Shown here: positions 44,830 to 54,446 of the stretch, piece after piece
Position numbering within the stretch: the first letter of the stretch is position 1
Layout of the letters: each line of letters opens with the position of its first letter
NCBI GenBank assembly: GCA_951802425.1
Contig: OX637799.1
Location: 868,001 to 932,000, forward strand
Direction: 5' to 3'
Length of the DNA stretch: 64,000 bases
Source of the DNA: Clavaria fumosa
Taxonomy: Eukaryota > Basidiomycota > Agaricomycetes > Agaricales > Clavariaceae
Program-made: the position numbers and the translations under genes
The notes under the pieces: generated by a model
What the model saw: only the letters and a program-made list of their open reading frames with translations
What the model was told of the DNA's origin: nothing
Databases searched by the model: none

Positions 44830-45678
44830 ATGTGTTTAGCAAAAGCAATCACCATAATGAACAACCCCACAACATGCAACCCTTCTTACCTGCTTACATT
44901 TCAACTCTCTCCCTCCCTTTCCTGGGAACATCAGGCCCTGCACAAGAAATCGAAACCGAAAAATGTGTCCTCTGCACAAATCACAACGCAGCACTCCACG
45001 ACAGAATTACAAGGAGCATTGATGTTGACCTTAATTAATTTTCCACAGAAACAAATTGGGAAGACCATGAGCAACTGCCATACTACAGGTGTCCTTCCTG
45101 CGAAGGCTGGTGTGAGTGAACAGGAAAAGAGAGAGAACACCATATATGTCCAGCCTTTCCTAGGACATGATGATAAGGAGGAGAAGGCAGCCATGTTGGA
45201 GCCTGGCTCGAAAGTCGGTGTGATGGGCAAAGATGGATTGGTTGAGTCGAACCCACAGGACTTACATTGGGATGAATTTATGAAGATGAAGATCCTCATC
45301 AGGAGAGTTCTTAACATCGTCACCATGGCTACCCACCCCAGGTCCAGCTCTGCAATTGCAGCTCCAGACAACCCTGATCCAACTCATACAATATCCATTC
45401 CTCTTACAATCAACTTTGGCATTGAAGAAGGCCAGAAAAATGCTTTGGTACACCTTCGGCCTGGATTCATTCATCCTGAAGAGCTACTTTGTCATCAAGT
45501 TCTGGCTGTCACTAATGTAGAAGCAGTTCAGCCAAAGGATGGAACAATGCAGGATGCCACCAGTATATCTACTGCGATGGGAGCTGGAGTTGGATTAAAT
45601 ATTCTGGTCCTTACAGTCAGCAGGAAAACGACAGTGGAACTGGCTAAGGAGGTTGAGAATGGTTTTTGCTTGGCCTGA
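44830..45678 (+). CDS. tandem tRNA-binding (CsaA/EMAP-like) domain ORF, possibly decayed
   Basis: Open frame of 282 codons with two diverged copies of the CsaA-type OB fold. Copy 1 shows KNVSSAQITTQHSTTEL, LINFPQKQIGKTMSNC and LEPGSKVG. Copy 2 shows WDEFMKMKILIRRVLNIVT, LTINFGIEEGQKNALVHLRPGF, HPEELLCHQVLAVTNVEAV and VELAKEVENGFCLA. CsaA proteins bind RNA or act as chaperones. Key positions have drifted (for example the usual IRVG is IRRV), and the sequence is CpG-free like the surrounding transposons, so it may be a pseudogene that still reads open. It starts 180 bp from the copia element. ATGs at 44830 and 44866 are both possible. Confidence 0.5.
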   Translation: MCLAKAITIMNNPTTCNPSYLLTFQLSPSLSWEHQALHKKSKPKNVSSAQITTQHSTTELQGALMLTLINFPQKQIGKTMSNCHTTGVLPAKAGVSEQEKRENTIYVQPFLGHDDKEEKAAMLEPGSKVGVMGKDGLVESNPQDLHWDEFMKMKILIRRVLNIVTMATHPRSSSAIAAPDNPDPTHTISIPLTINFGIEEGQKNALVHLRPGFIHPEELLCHQVLAVTNVEAVQPKDGTMQDATSISTAMGAGVGLNILVLTVSRKTTVELAKEVENGFCLA

Positions 45679-45829
45679 CTTTAGATGGCCTCATTTATAT
45701 TAGCATTAGCAATGGTTGACATTGTCAGCTGAGATAGATGTTGTCATGCTATTTTAGATGAAATCATTTATGTGATTTCAAGTTTTGCTGCTGTGCTCTG
45801 GCTTTTTCTGCTAGCAACAGTGTGGGCTG

Positions 45830-46434
45830 TTGGGAAGTTTATGTTATGGGGTAAACCACTCAATCCCCTACTCTACCCCATCACCCTCCCTCCTCAGCAC
45901 CCTCTACCCCTCTACCAAGGACTTTCCTTGTGCCCTCAGGGAATACCCCTTCACCCACCTGGCCTCCACCCACCTGGATCTAGTCTATGGCTTCATGGAA
46001 TCAGAGGTGGATGCAACAGGTAAACCAGAATTTGCTATTCCACAGATGCATTTTGTGAAGGCAGCTCTGGTGGTTGAGCAGCAAGGAGAGTGGAAAGTTT
46101 TCTTACTTGAGGAAGTTGTGGATGTTAAGAAGGATGGTAAATTTCAGAAGTATTTCAACAATGACTCTGCCATTCCACTCTCCCATTCATTTCTGGCATT
46201 CACCCAGCATGTCCAATACTGGAAAACAAAAAAGCTAGCCTTCATTGCTGATTACCAAGGTATTCTTGCTGTTCTGACTGCCACTCCGAATTACTACTAA
46301 CTCATTATTGAAGGTGGCAACAACCTCCTCAGCAACCCACACTATGGACCCAATAGCAGGTTATTATCACCATCTGGTCAGATGATTTATGACTTTCACC
46401 CAAAAATCAGTGCAAAACAGGTGATGGGTGATTT
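45830..46434 (+). pseudogene. alpha-type protein kinase fragment
   Basis: A frame to 46300 reads YPFTHLASTHLDLVYGFMESEVD, FAIPQMHFVKAALVVEQQGEWKVFLLEEVVD, GKFQKYFNNDSAIPLSHS and FLAFTQHVQYWKTKKLAFIADYQG. This is the core of a fungal alpha-kinase domain (VFLLEE and GKFxKYxNN are typical). The N-terminal ATP lobe is missing, a stop follows PNYY, and recognisable sequence (NPHYG...) continues to about 46434. The expected LLTDxQI segment is degraded. It is a relic, not an active gene. Confidence 0.7.
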
Positions 46435-46469
46435 CTAATCACCATCAAAATCAAGGGATATTCACTAGA

Positions 46470-46960
46470 TAAGATTGAGTTATATAATACACCCTCAATT
46501 TGGGTGATATTAAACTGGAGGATATTAGGTTGTGCAAAACACTCTTGAAATCAAGGGATATTCAACATGATGAGATTGAGTTATATAATACACCCCCCAA
46601 TATGGGTGATATTCAACTAGAAGATATTGGGTTGTACAAAACACTCTTTACATCAAGGGATATTCAACATGATGAGATTGAGTTATATAATACACCCCCC
46701 AATTTGGGTGATATTAAGCTGGAGGATATTGAGTGATACAATACACCCCATTAAATTGAAGGATATTGAGTGATGTAATACACATCTCAATTTGAGTGAT
46801 ATTGAACTGAAAAATATTGAGTGATACAATACACCCATTTAATTTGAGTGATATTGAACTGAAGGATACTGAGTGATACAATGCACCCCTTAATTTAAGT
46901 GATATTAAACTGGAAGATATTGAGTGATACACCTCTCAATTTGAGTGACATTAAGCCACA
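46470..46960. repeat. minisatellite, gatatt/acaccc type
   Basis: Repeats of gatattgagtgatacaatac, tttgagtgatattgaactga and gagattgagttatataatac; period about 100 bp in the left part and about 60 bp in the right. No CpG. Translates in several frames, but no gene is inferred. Confidence 0.85.
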
Positions 46961-46984
46961 AAATCTTATTGTCTAGATGGGGAC

Positions 46985-47075
46985 TGTAGTGTAATGGATA
47001 ACACAGCAGTTGTGGGTTGAGTCCAATTCCATGAGTACTTAGGTTCAACTCCCACTGAGTGCATAATTTACAGGC
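46985..47075 (+). other. tRNA-like sequence with A-box and B-box
   Basis: tgtagtgtaatggataacac resembles a tRNA A-box/D-arm, and ggttcaactccc about 50 bp later fits the B-box (GGTTCRANTCC). The T and acceptor stems pair poorly, so this is a decayed tRNA or a tRNA-derived SINE head, not a functional tRNA gene. Confidence 0.35.
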
Positions 47076-47559
47076 TAAAAAAATGCTTGGAGATATAGTT
47101 AAAATCACTGAAAGTATGTAGAGGCCACCTAAAATATCAAATTAAAATGTGCTTGATAGCAGTGACATTCACCTGGAGAGCAGCAGGTGAATTTGGTCAT
47201 ATATGTGCCAAAAATAACCCATTTCATTTACCTGATTATCAACCAATACAGTTTCAGGATATCATCAATAAATTAATTTTGTGCAATTTCTTGTGGTGAA
47301 AGATAGTGAAAGGCACCTAAGATCATGGCTAAGATGACCCAAAAACTAACATAAAATTCACCTATTAGATTTTCAGGCCATTGTGGTGAATGGAGGAAGC
47401 AAGAAAGAAAATGGACAAACAGCAAATGACTATGTGGATTAGACTTGAGTAATATGAGAATGATGAGAATGGGTGATATAGATGGTTAGTGTCATTGGCT
47501 GAAGCAGTAAAGCACATTCTTAGCTGACATGAACCCTAAGGTGTAAAGCTTGGCCAAAA

Positions 47560-48590
47560 CTCTTATCTTGGAAAGATCAATGAATATTGGCCAGTCTTAA
47601 TACCATGTCCAATCATAGTTTCAGTTTCTTGATTTTGCCAAGATGATTTGAACAGTTTGATCATGCTGGGTCACCTTGGCCAACATGAATCTTGGCCAAA
47701 CTAATATGACATTGAAGAAATATCTTGGCCAACATCCATTGCAGGCATACAGTCATGGGTATTGGCCAGTCTTAATATAACAGCATTTCTGGACTGTTGG
47801 CCAGGATCATATATTCATTACCTTACCTTGGCCAGGACTATATCTTCAGTTGTTCTTCTTGGCCAGGATGATATTCAAGACTTAGCCAAAGACAATTATG
47901 AGCCTACATCTATTGGTATTGGCCAGTCTAAATATTAAAGTATTGCTCTAATGTTGGCCAAGACTATGTTCTCATTGTCTGAGCTGGGCCAAGATGACAT
48001 TAATGATGCATTTTGGCTGACACTAATTGCAAGCATGCATTCATGTATGTTGGCCAGTCATAATATTACAGCATGTCTGGTATGTCAGCCAGGACTCAGT
48101 CTCTCACTTGGCCAAGATGACATTAAATTTGAATCTTGGCCGAAACCAATTATATACATGCATTCATTGGTATTGGCAAGTCTGACTATTACTGTATACT
48201 GTAGCTCTGATGTTGGCCAGGACTATATCTTCATTGTCTCATCTTGACCAGGATGATGTCTTGGCCAAAACTAATTGCAAGCATACATTTATTGGTATTG
48301 GCCAGTCTTAATATTATGGCATGTCTTTTTTTTTATGCAGCTTTTCTGTCTGGGCTTGGCCAAGAAGACATTAATGACAAATCTTGGCCAAAAGGAATTA
48401 CAAGCATCCATTTAGTGGTATTGGCCAGTCTTAATATTACAGCATGTCCTGCATGTTGGCCAGGACCACATTTGTGTTGCCTGGGCTTGGCCAAGATGAC
48501 ATTAATGACAAATCTTGGCTGAAAGAATTACAAGCATCCATTTACTGGTATTGGCCAGTCTTAATATCATGGCATATCTGGCAAGAATGA
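47560..48590. repeat. large minisatellite built on TTGGCCA motifs
   Basis: About eight units of 123-161 bp, each with ggtattggccagtcttaata, a cagcatgtctg block and one or more ttggccaa palindromes (HaeIII-type GGCC core). Units are near 47593, 47757, 47918, 48046, 48170, 48292, 48417 and 48546. Right-hand units are the most alike, so expansion seems to have been rightward. Confidence 0.88.
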
Positions 48591-48599
48591 TGAAGCCAG

Positions 48600-49430
48600 T
48601 TATATAATCAGGACAAACAAAGGTGGGGGCAATTCAACTCAAGGACAACTGTGAAACTTGAATCAAGGAACCAGGAATGCTGATGGCAATTGAGAGTGAG
48701 GAGAGACTCCTCACTGTTGATGGCCATAGGGACTGGTTTATGGGATCAAAACTGCTAAGTAATACAAAAACCAGTCTGAAACCAGGAACTATGTATTATG
48801 TCAAACACAAGATTTGATGCTTGGGCCCTCAGACCCAGATTCCATCCCCTCCAAGCAGAAGAGGCTCCTCAGCCTGGATAGGCTCTCCCTCAATATCTGG
48901 GAGAGCCACTGTAGCCAGTGCAGGGGCTGGTGGAGGAGATGATGGCCGAGGGGAGTTCCACCCTGAGTAAGAGGTGGGGGACTCCCATTGAGTAGGAGGG
49001 GTGATGTACCATTCTAGAGGAAGAGGGTCAGCAACTATAAAGAATGAGAAATGGAAGAAAAGACAATACTATGGGGGTCCTTGAGAAGGTCACAGATGAG
49101 GTTCCAGGATGGATAACTTGAGGCCATGCCAACACAAAATGGCCAGAATGTCCACAAGCATAGCATCATTGAGAAATGGTAAGAATAAGGAGGTCATCAG
49201 TGCCACACTGTACTGCCCAGCAGAAGGCAATACAGGAGAGTATGAGGGGGGCGACTTGTTGAAAGACATCAGAGCAGGGGAGGAAGTTGAGTTTGTGTGG
49301 GCCCCAGCACATCTTGTTATAGAGGGGGAAGAGCAGTACAAAGGCCCCTTATATAGACAGGAGACAAATGAGGGCTGGGATCATATCAGACCATCAAAGG
49401 GATAAGGGGAAGGAACTGCATGGCAACTGT
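48600..49430. other. CpG-poor spacer with decayed coding-like runs
   Basis: A + frame at 49109-49405 (98 codons, ...STSIASLRNGKNKEVISATLYCPAEG...) and Pro/Ser-like runs near 48830-49020 look like remains of a transposon or gene, but no family is recognised. No LTR ends seen. Confidence 0.35.
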
Positions 49431-49489
49431 GGGAGAAGCACATGGAGATAAGCAACTCCATGTTGTGGATAGTGGAGTAGCACAAGGAG

Positions 49490-49625
49490 CTGTGGGAGGT
49501 GCAGGGTGATAACCTGCAGTGGCACTGTGGCAGGCAGCTGCAGACTGAGCATGAGTACTGCAGCAGGCAGCTGCGGACTGAGTGTGGGTACTGCAGCAGG
49601 CAGCTGTGGATTGAGCAGGGATCAT
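49490..49625. repeat. short tandem repeat, unit about 36 bp
   Basis: Units of the form gactgagtgtgggtactgcagcaggcagctgtg, about four copies, rich in PstI-like ctgcag sites. Flanked by decayed transposon DNA. Confidence 0.75.
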
Positions 49626-49739
49626 GTGGAGATACACTGCAGTCAAAGAGCAGTATCCCTGGGCTGCAGATGAGGAGCTGCGCTGTGCGGTCCACAGTCC
49701 CCTTCGGGTATATAAGGGATGCAATGACATGAGAAGTAC

Positions 49740-50273
49740 CTTAGCATTGTTCACTTGTCTTCTATCACCTTATTGTACTTCAGTGAAACACACTGGCATT
49801 CCCCACTTCATCTGAGAGATACCCTATCTCTGCCTGGCCTGAAGTAGCTTTAACACCAACCTCTGGAAGACTCCACCCTTCCTTATGTCAAAGGAAGGAA
49901 CAAATCACCTGGCTCACACACTATCTGACTGAGTTCAGTCATTCCATCTGCATTGATATCCTCAGATGGGATCACCCAAACCAACCAGCCCTCAAATATG
50001 CCTTTGCTTGCGGAGTTTCTAATCTCTGCCAATGAGTAATTGAGACTGACAAGACTGAGTACCAAGCATGAGCTACATTACTCTGATCCTTCTTAGGACC
50101 TGGGAGACCAAGTGACCACATCCTCTCACAATTTGATCCTACAGATCAAACCACTTTTGAACCTCTTATTCCTCCTTTAGGGACTTGGATAGTCCCTGCA
50201 CCAGATAACCTCACAGAAAGTTCATCCAAGCCTTCAGCACCACTTCCCGTAACACAAATAACTGTCCTCTATC
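49740..50273. other. CpG-poor transposon debris
   Basis: No intact frame. A + reading near 50095-50280 (GPGRPSDHILSQFDPTDQTT...) is Pro/Thr-rich and may be gag-like debris. Not assignable. Confidence 0.3.
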
Positions 50274-50480
50274 CTACACTGTGTCCATGGGTAGCCCATG
50301 CTTAGAGAAGATGTGAGTGATGAAATGCTGGGCTAGCTCTTTCATGGTGTCAGTAGTGTTGGTAGAGATGAAGATTGCTTGTTTCATGAATCGGCAGATG
50401 ACAATGGAGGGTGCAGAGAGGGGGAGGGCTTCAATATGGTCCATCAAAATCAAAGACCAAGGTTGCTTGCCTATGGGCAA
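50274..50480 (-). pseudogene. Ty3/gypsy integrase fragment
   Basis: GKQPWSLILMDHIEALPLS, then FMKQAIFISTNTTDTMKELAQHFITHIFSKHGLPMDTV, corresponds to the start of the integrase core (catalytic Asp in MDHI) of a chromoviral gypsy element. It is a separate copy from the element at 51009 onward, whose integrase is at 61.5-62.1 kb. Flanks are decayed. Confidence 0.75.
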
Positions 50481-50744
50481 GGGCTTGAGCAGTCCATAAG
50501 GTTTGTGTCAGATGTAGGTGCAATATTCTTCAATTCTATTAGGTGCTTGGGATCTGGGAAACTATTAGGTGCAGGATGCCAAAAAAGGCAATATCCACTC
50601 CAAAAATGGGTTGGAATTAGGTGCCTGAACCATTTTCAATTAGGTGCCAGCACCACAAAACCACCAATAGGTCAATTCCACATATCTTATAGGGTCAATA
50701 TCCCACTATCAGACTGGGTCTCACACAACTTAAGGGTAAGGTCA
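50481..50744. other. debris with repeated attaggtgc words
   Basis: The word attaggtgc (or ttaggtgc) occurs four times between 50537 and 50650. No gene seen. Confidence 0.4.
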
Positions 50745-51000
50745 TGATGACAATACTAAGATAAGGGGAAAAGAGTACAAAAAAGGAAAAGTGGAGATAC
50801 TTATAGCGAATGCTTTGGCACTTGCTGGCATTCCCATGCTTGGACCCTCAGATCATGTGATGCACCCAGGCCTCAGGTCATGTGATCTTATGATTATGTA
50901 ATCCCACCCCCAGCCACAGGTCATGTGACCTTCTGACAACCCTCCCCAGTTTCTCCACAACTCCTCTTTGGGATGGCTTATGTAAGCAATCCTAACATCA
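50745..51000 (-). repeat. candidate 3' LTR of the outer chromovirus
   Basis: Plus-strand ends tgatgacaat...cctaacatca have short inverted similarity (TGATG...CATCA), and the right end abuts a polypurine tract. It contains two tcaggtcatgtgatctt/acaggtcatgtgacc-type copies. The partner LTR is outside the window, so the left border is tentative. Confidence 0.4.
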
Positions 51001-51008
51001 CCCCCCTC

Positions 51009-51593
51009 TTAAGGCTGGGCATCCTGACCAGCTAGCTTGGCTTTGTTGGGGTGGGTGAGGAAGAAGTCCCAGAGCAGCAACATTACATTAGTGAGGTTCC
51101 TACAGGGCTCCCAAGTGTTTTCCTCCACCAGGTATCCCAACCATTTCACCAAGTACTTCACCCCACACCCCACCTTCTTGACATCAAGGATTTCCTCCAC
51201 ATCATACTCCAGGTGGTCATCAGCAATTGTAGGGGGTGGAGGGGGAGGCAGGTTCTGAGAAGGGAAGGAAGGGGGATGGTATGGCATCAACAACAGTTCA
51301 TTGAAGACTTGGTGGATGCACCAGGCCCAGGGGAGCTTGAGGTGGTACCCAGCAGGTCCCACCTTCTCCTTGACTGCAAAGGGGCCTGCACGCTTGTTGT
51401 CAAGCTTTTTAGAGGGTTGGTCCGTCTTTAAGTTCCTAGTGTCTGGCCAGACCAGATCTCCTTTGGAGTACTCCCGACTTGGGCACTTCCCCTTATCATA
51501 GCTCTTTTTCATTGCTGCTGCCACTTTCTCCATTGCCTCTTTGGCTGCTCTTTGGGATTCCATGAGCTTAGCCAGCCACTCATCTGCTGCCGG
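51009..51593 (-). pseudogene. integrase C terminus and chromodomain (3' end of outer pol)
   Basis: AAAMKKSYDKGKCPSREYSKGDLVW..RAGPFAVKEKVGPAGYHLKLP is the GPF/Y module of integrase. EYDVEEILDVKKVGCGVKYLVKWLGYLVEENTWEP is a chromodomain, which directs such elements to modified chromatin. The upstream half of the same reading continues at 61486 on the other side of the nested element. Confidence 0.85.
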
Positions 51594-52511
51594 TGTAGTG
51601 GGTATTACGGTTCTTGCTGCAACTGCTTGATTACAGTCAAGTCCTTCAGGGGTTCCTGTAAGGCGTTAGAGATTCACCAAACACCCTTGAGGATGTGGAG
51701 TATGAATTCAAAATGTGTGAGAAATAGAAATATACAGTGTCCGGGATATTCTGCTATGTGTCCGATAAAATCCGATAAGGATGGTGCGATAAGACGAAGG
51801 GCCGGCAACGACGGAGGCCAGCGGATCGAAGGTTGCGACGACGGGTGAGCTTAGGTGAGGTTTCTAACAGAGAGAAGGGGTTCAGAAAGCTGTATTTCAG
51901 AGAGGTCCGGAGTGTACTTAAGTACAGTTCTGTAAGTACAGCAAATTGGAATGTACGGAAATGTCCGGAAAACACATGGAACAGCGCCATGTCGCGTGAA
52001 GGGTTACATGAAGGAGTTATATCACAAGGGAAATGAGTAGCTCGGAGGAATGAAATGTCCGATAACTAGCAAATGTCCGGACCGCTCATAAACTGAAGGA
52101 AAGTGGGGCTGGTACAGCAAAGGGGTACTAAGAACAATGGACAAGGTACTGCAAAGGGTTTGAAACGTTTAAACGATTGAATGGTTGAAAGGGATCAAAA
52201 TATGAAATTTACAGCATGGTATATGAAATAAAGGAATGGGAATGGAATAGTGTGTATGTCGAGCGCTGACCGTGCTGGAGAGGTGAAATAGAGAGGCGTG
52301 GGCGGTGTGTGAGAGCGGTGGGCTGTGATCGTCACGGGGGATTGAAGACCGAAGTGTCCGATATCGGACATGTATCGGATACTATCGGTCGTTATCGGAC
52401 GGTGTCGGATCGTTATCGGTTCGTATCGCACGTAATTTCTTTGGATCGCAAAACATCCGGATAGTCGGTATCTGTCATGTTTCCGTGTTTAGATCGCATA
52501 TGGTCCTTACA
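51594..52511 (-). repeat. 3' LTR of the intact gypsy element
   Basis: 918 bp, plus strand tgtagtgggtattacgg...atggtccttaca. Contains several tatcggac/ccgata repeats (52350-52430). Its inner edge is only 157 bp from the ATG of the antisense gene, so it may supply that gene's promoter. Confidence 0.93.
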
Positions 52512-52668
52512 TTCTCCCGGGGGCTGAAAATGCAACCGCCCTCGGTTGCAACCAAACAAGGCCAAATAACGGTTTGTTGATCGTGAAGTACGCGTCGTGT
52601 GGGTGCACATAGGTCCCAACACACCCTTGTGTTTTCTCCAGCGACAGCAACACGTCAACTCTCCGACA

Positions 52669-54219
52669 ATGGAAAACTTCGATTCTTCAATCTTTCGAAA
52701 CGCAGTCCAGGCGATGACCGAGGCGCAGGCCATGGCGCCGGGCGAGGAGTTGCCGGATCGGGGGCAGGATGGAGAGTGCGCGGAGTGGGTGGGGACGTAT
52801 GCGGGTGACGCGGTGCGTGAACGAGAATCTTTCGTACTTTTTTGTATCGCACTGACAACGTTTTTAGGACGATTTTCTTGCCGGATATGTGGCAGCGATC
52901 GACGACGACGTGGAGGTGGACGAGGGACTCGTCCGGGTCGCGCGAAGGCTCAAGAAGTGGCGGAAGCTCCGCGGGGACGAGTGGTCCGCTGAGCGGACGA
53001 GAAGGCGGGAGGAGGTCGAGGCCGAGAAACAGCGCACGAGCGAGGAGAGGGCGGCTACTGAGCGGGCCGCAGCAGAGGCGGAGGCGGAGGAGAGGCGGGC
53101 GGAGGCGGCGAGGGCTGCCGAGAAGAGGGCGCGCCTTGCCCGGGCGCGCTTAATTGTCGTAAGTGACAGCGACGACGAGGGCGAGGCGGCGGCGGCGGCA
53201 ACAACGACGACGACGGGAGCGGCGGAGTCCGGTGCAGCGGCGGTAACAACGACGACGATATCACCGGACGCCGGAGAGCTGCGTGTGGACGAGGTGGCGG
53301 CAGGGGAGGATCCGGACGGTCATCGGACCGTGTGGGGAACCGACGGGGTGACGCCCGTCGGTGTTATCGAGGCGGCGGCGGTGAGTGCGGTGGCCGGGGG
53401 AGGCGAGCAGTCGGTGGAGGAGCCGATGTTCGTGCACCGGGACGGTGCGCGGATGATGGCGACTCCGGTGTGGGTGAAGATCGCGAGGCGGAAGGCAGCG
53501 GAGCGAGGGCGAGGGAGGAGAGGCGGGGCGAAGAGCGACATAGAGTCCCGGGCTGCGCGGCAGCCTGGAGATAAGGTGAGTGGTTAATTAAGATATGTGA
53601 GGCTTTTTCGACGTCTGATATAATGATTAGGAGCACGTTCCGGGGTGCAAGGAGTGCACCCGGAAGTGGCGGGCGTGCTACGGAGTGGAGGGGATAGCGT
53701 GCCGGTGGTGCCGGACGTATAAGGTATCGTGCAGTCTGTCGGCTGTGCGAGGTAAGTGGTATTCTTTTTATTTTTCATGATGAGACAAATGATAGGTGTG
53801 TTTCAGGAGCGAAAACAGAGAGAGCGGCGGTGTCCGGAACGGAAGGTATGTCGAGAAGGTATCGGGTCCGCATTTGCTAACGTATCGGAACAGGTCCGAA
53901 GGCGGCGGGAGCGAGCGGAAGTAAGAGGCCGAGGCGAGGTGCGACGCGGGTACCGGTTCGCGAGGAGACGACGCCGGAGGAGGAGGACGAGATTGAGGAG
54001 GATACCAGTGTGGAGCTGGTGGAGGAGCCGCCGGCAAAGAAGAAGAAGGCGGAGGCGGGACCAAGTCGGAAGGGTAAGGAGCGGGAGGTGGCGCGAGGGG
54101 TGTCCGGGAGGGAGGCGCTCGATAGGGCGCTGGAGATGATGGAGAGGGGGGCGGACCAGGTGAAGGCCGGAGCGGAGCTGCTCCGGATGCTCCTCCTTGG
54201 CGAGTCGTCCTCTAAGTAA
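52669..54219 (+). CDS. antisense accessory gene: Zn(II)2Cys6-like nuclear protein
   Basis: Complete five-exon gene on the strand opposite gag-pol, between pol and the 3' LTR. Exons 52669-52812, 52868-53575, 53631-53751, 53807-53845 and 53894-54219 splice to 445 aa; introns are 55, 55, 55 and 48 nt with GTGCGT, GTGAGT, GTAAGT and GTATGT donors. Residues about 70-130 are a long charged coiled-coil (RRREEVEAEKQRTSEERAAT), followed by an acidic, Ala/Thr-rich stretch (VVSDSDDEGE). Exon 3 encodes Cys-x2-Cys-x6-Cys-x7-Cys-x2-Cys-x6-Cys, the spacing of fungal binuclear zinc clusters. The C terminus has basic NLS-like SKRPRR and PAKKKK and an amphipathic Leu-rich helix. A putative DNA-binding regulator; captured host gene or element-specific accessory gene. 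Confidence 0.8.
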
Positions 54220-54361
54220 ATATTTTGTTTTTGTTTTTATATATGTTTTTCTTTTTCTATTTGGTATGGTATGTCGTGTGGGATAAGTGAGGAATGTGAG
54301 AATGTGAGAAAATGGTTGAAAGAACGTCGGGTATAAAGTTTGGACTTGTCCGAAATTTCGA

Positions 54362-54388
54362 TTTTTTTTTTTTTTTTTTTTTTTTTTT
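54362..54388 (+). repeat. poly-T tract (27 T)
   Basis: Uninterrupted run between the stop of the antisense gene (54219) and the pol stop (54447). On the pol strand it is an A27 run. Confidence 0.95.
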
Positions 54389-54446
54389 GAAGGTGTGAAT
54401 CAATGTGAAGTATAGAAAAATGAAGGATATGATGGAGAAAAAATAC

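Noticed and set aside
46985..47075. Functional tRNA gene
   Set aside because: The boxes fit, but the T stem has two mismatches and the acceptor stem does not pair.
53055..54064. Minus-strand Pro/Ser-rich frames over the antisense gene
   Set aside because: They are shadows of the GC-rich plus-strand exons; no motifs, and they do not join to pol.
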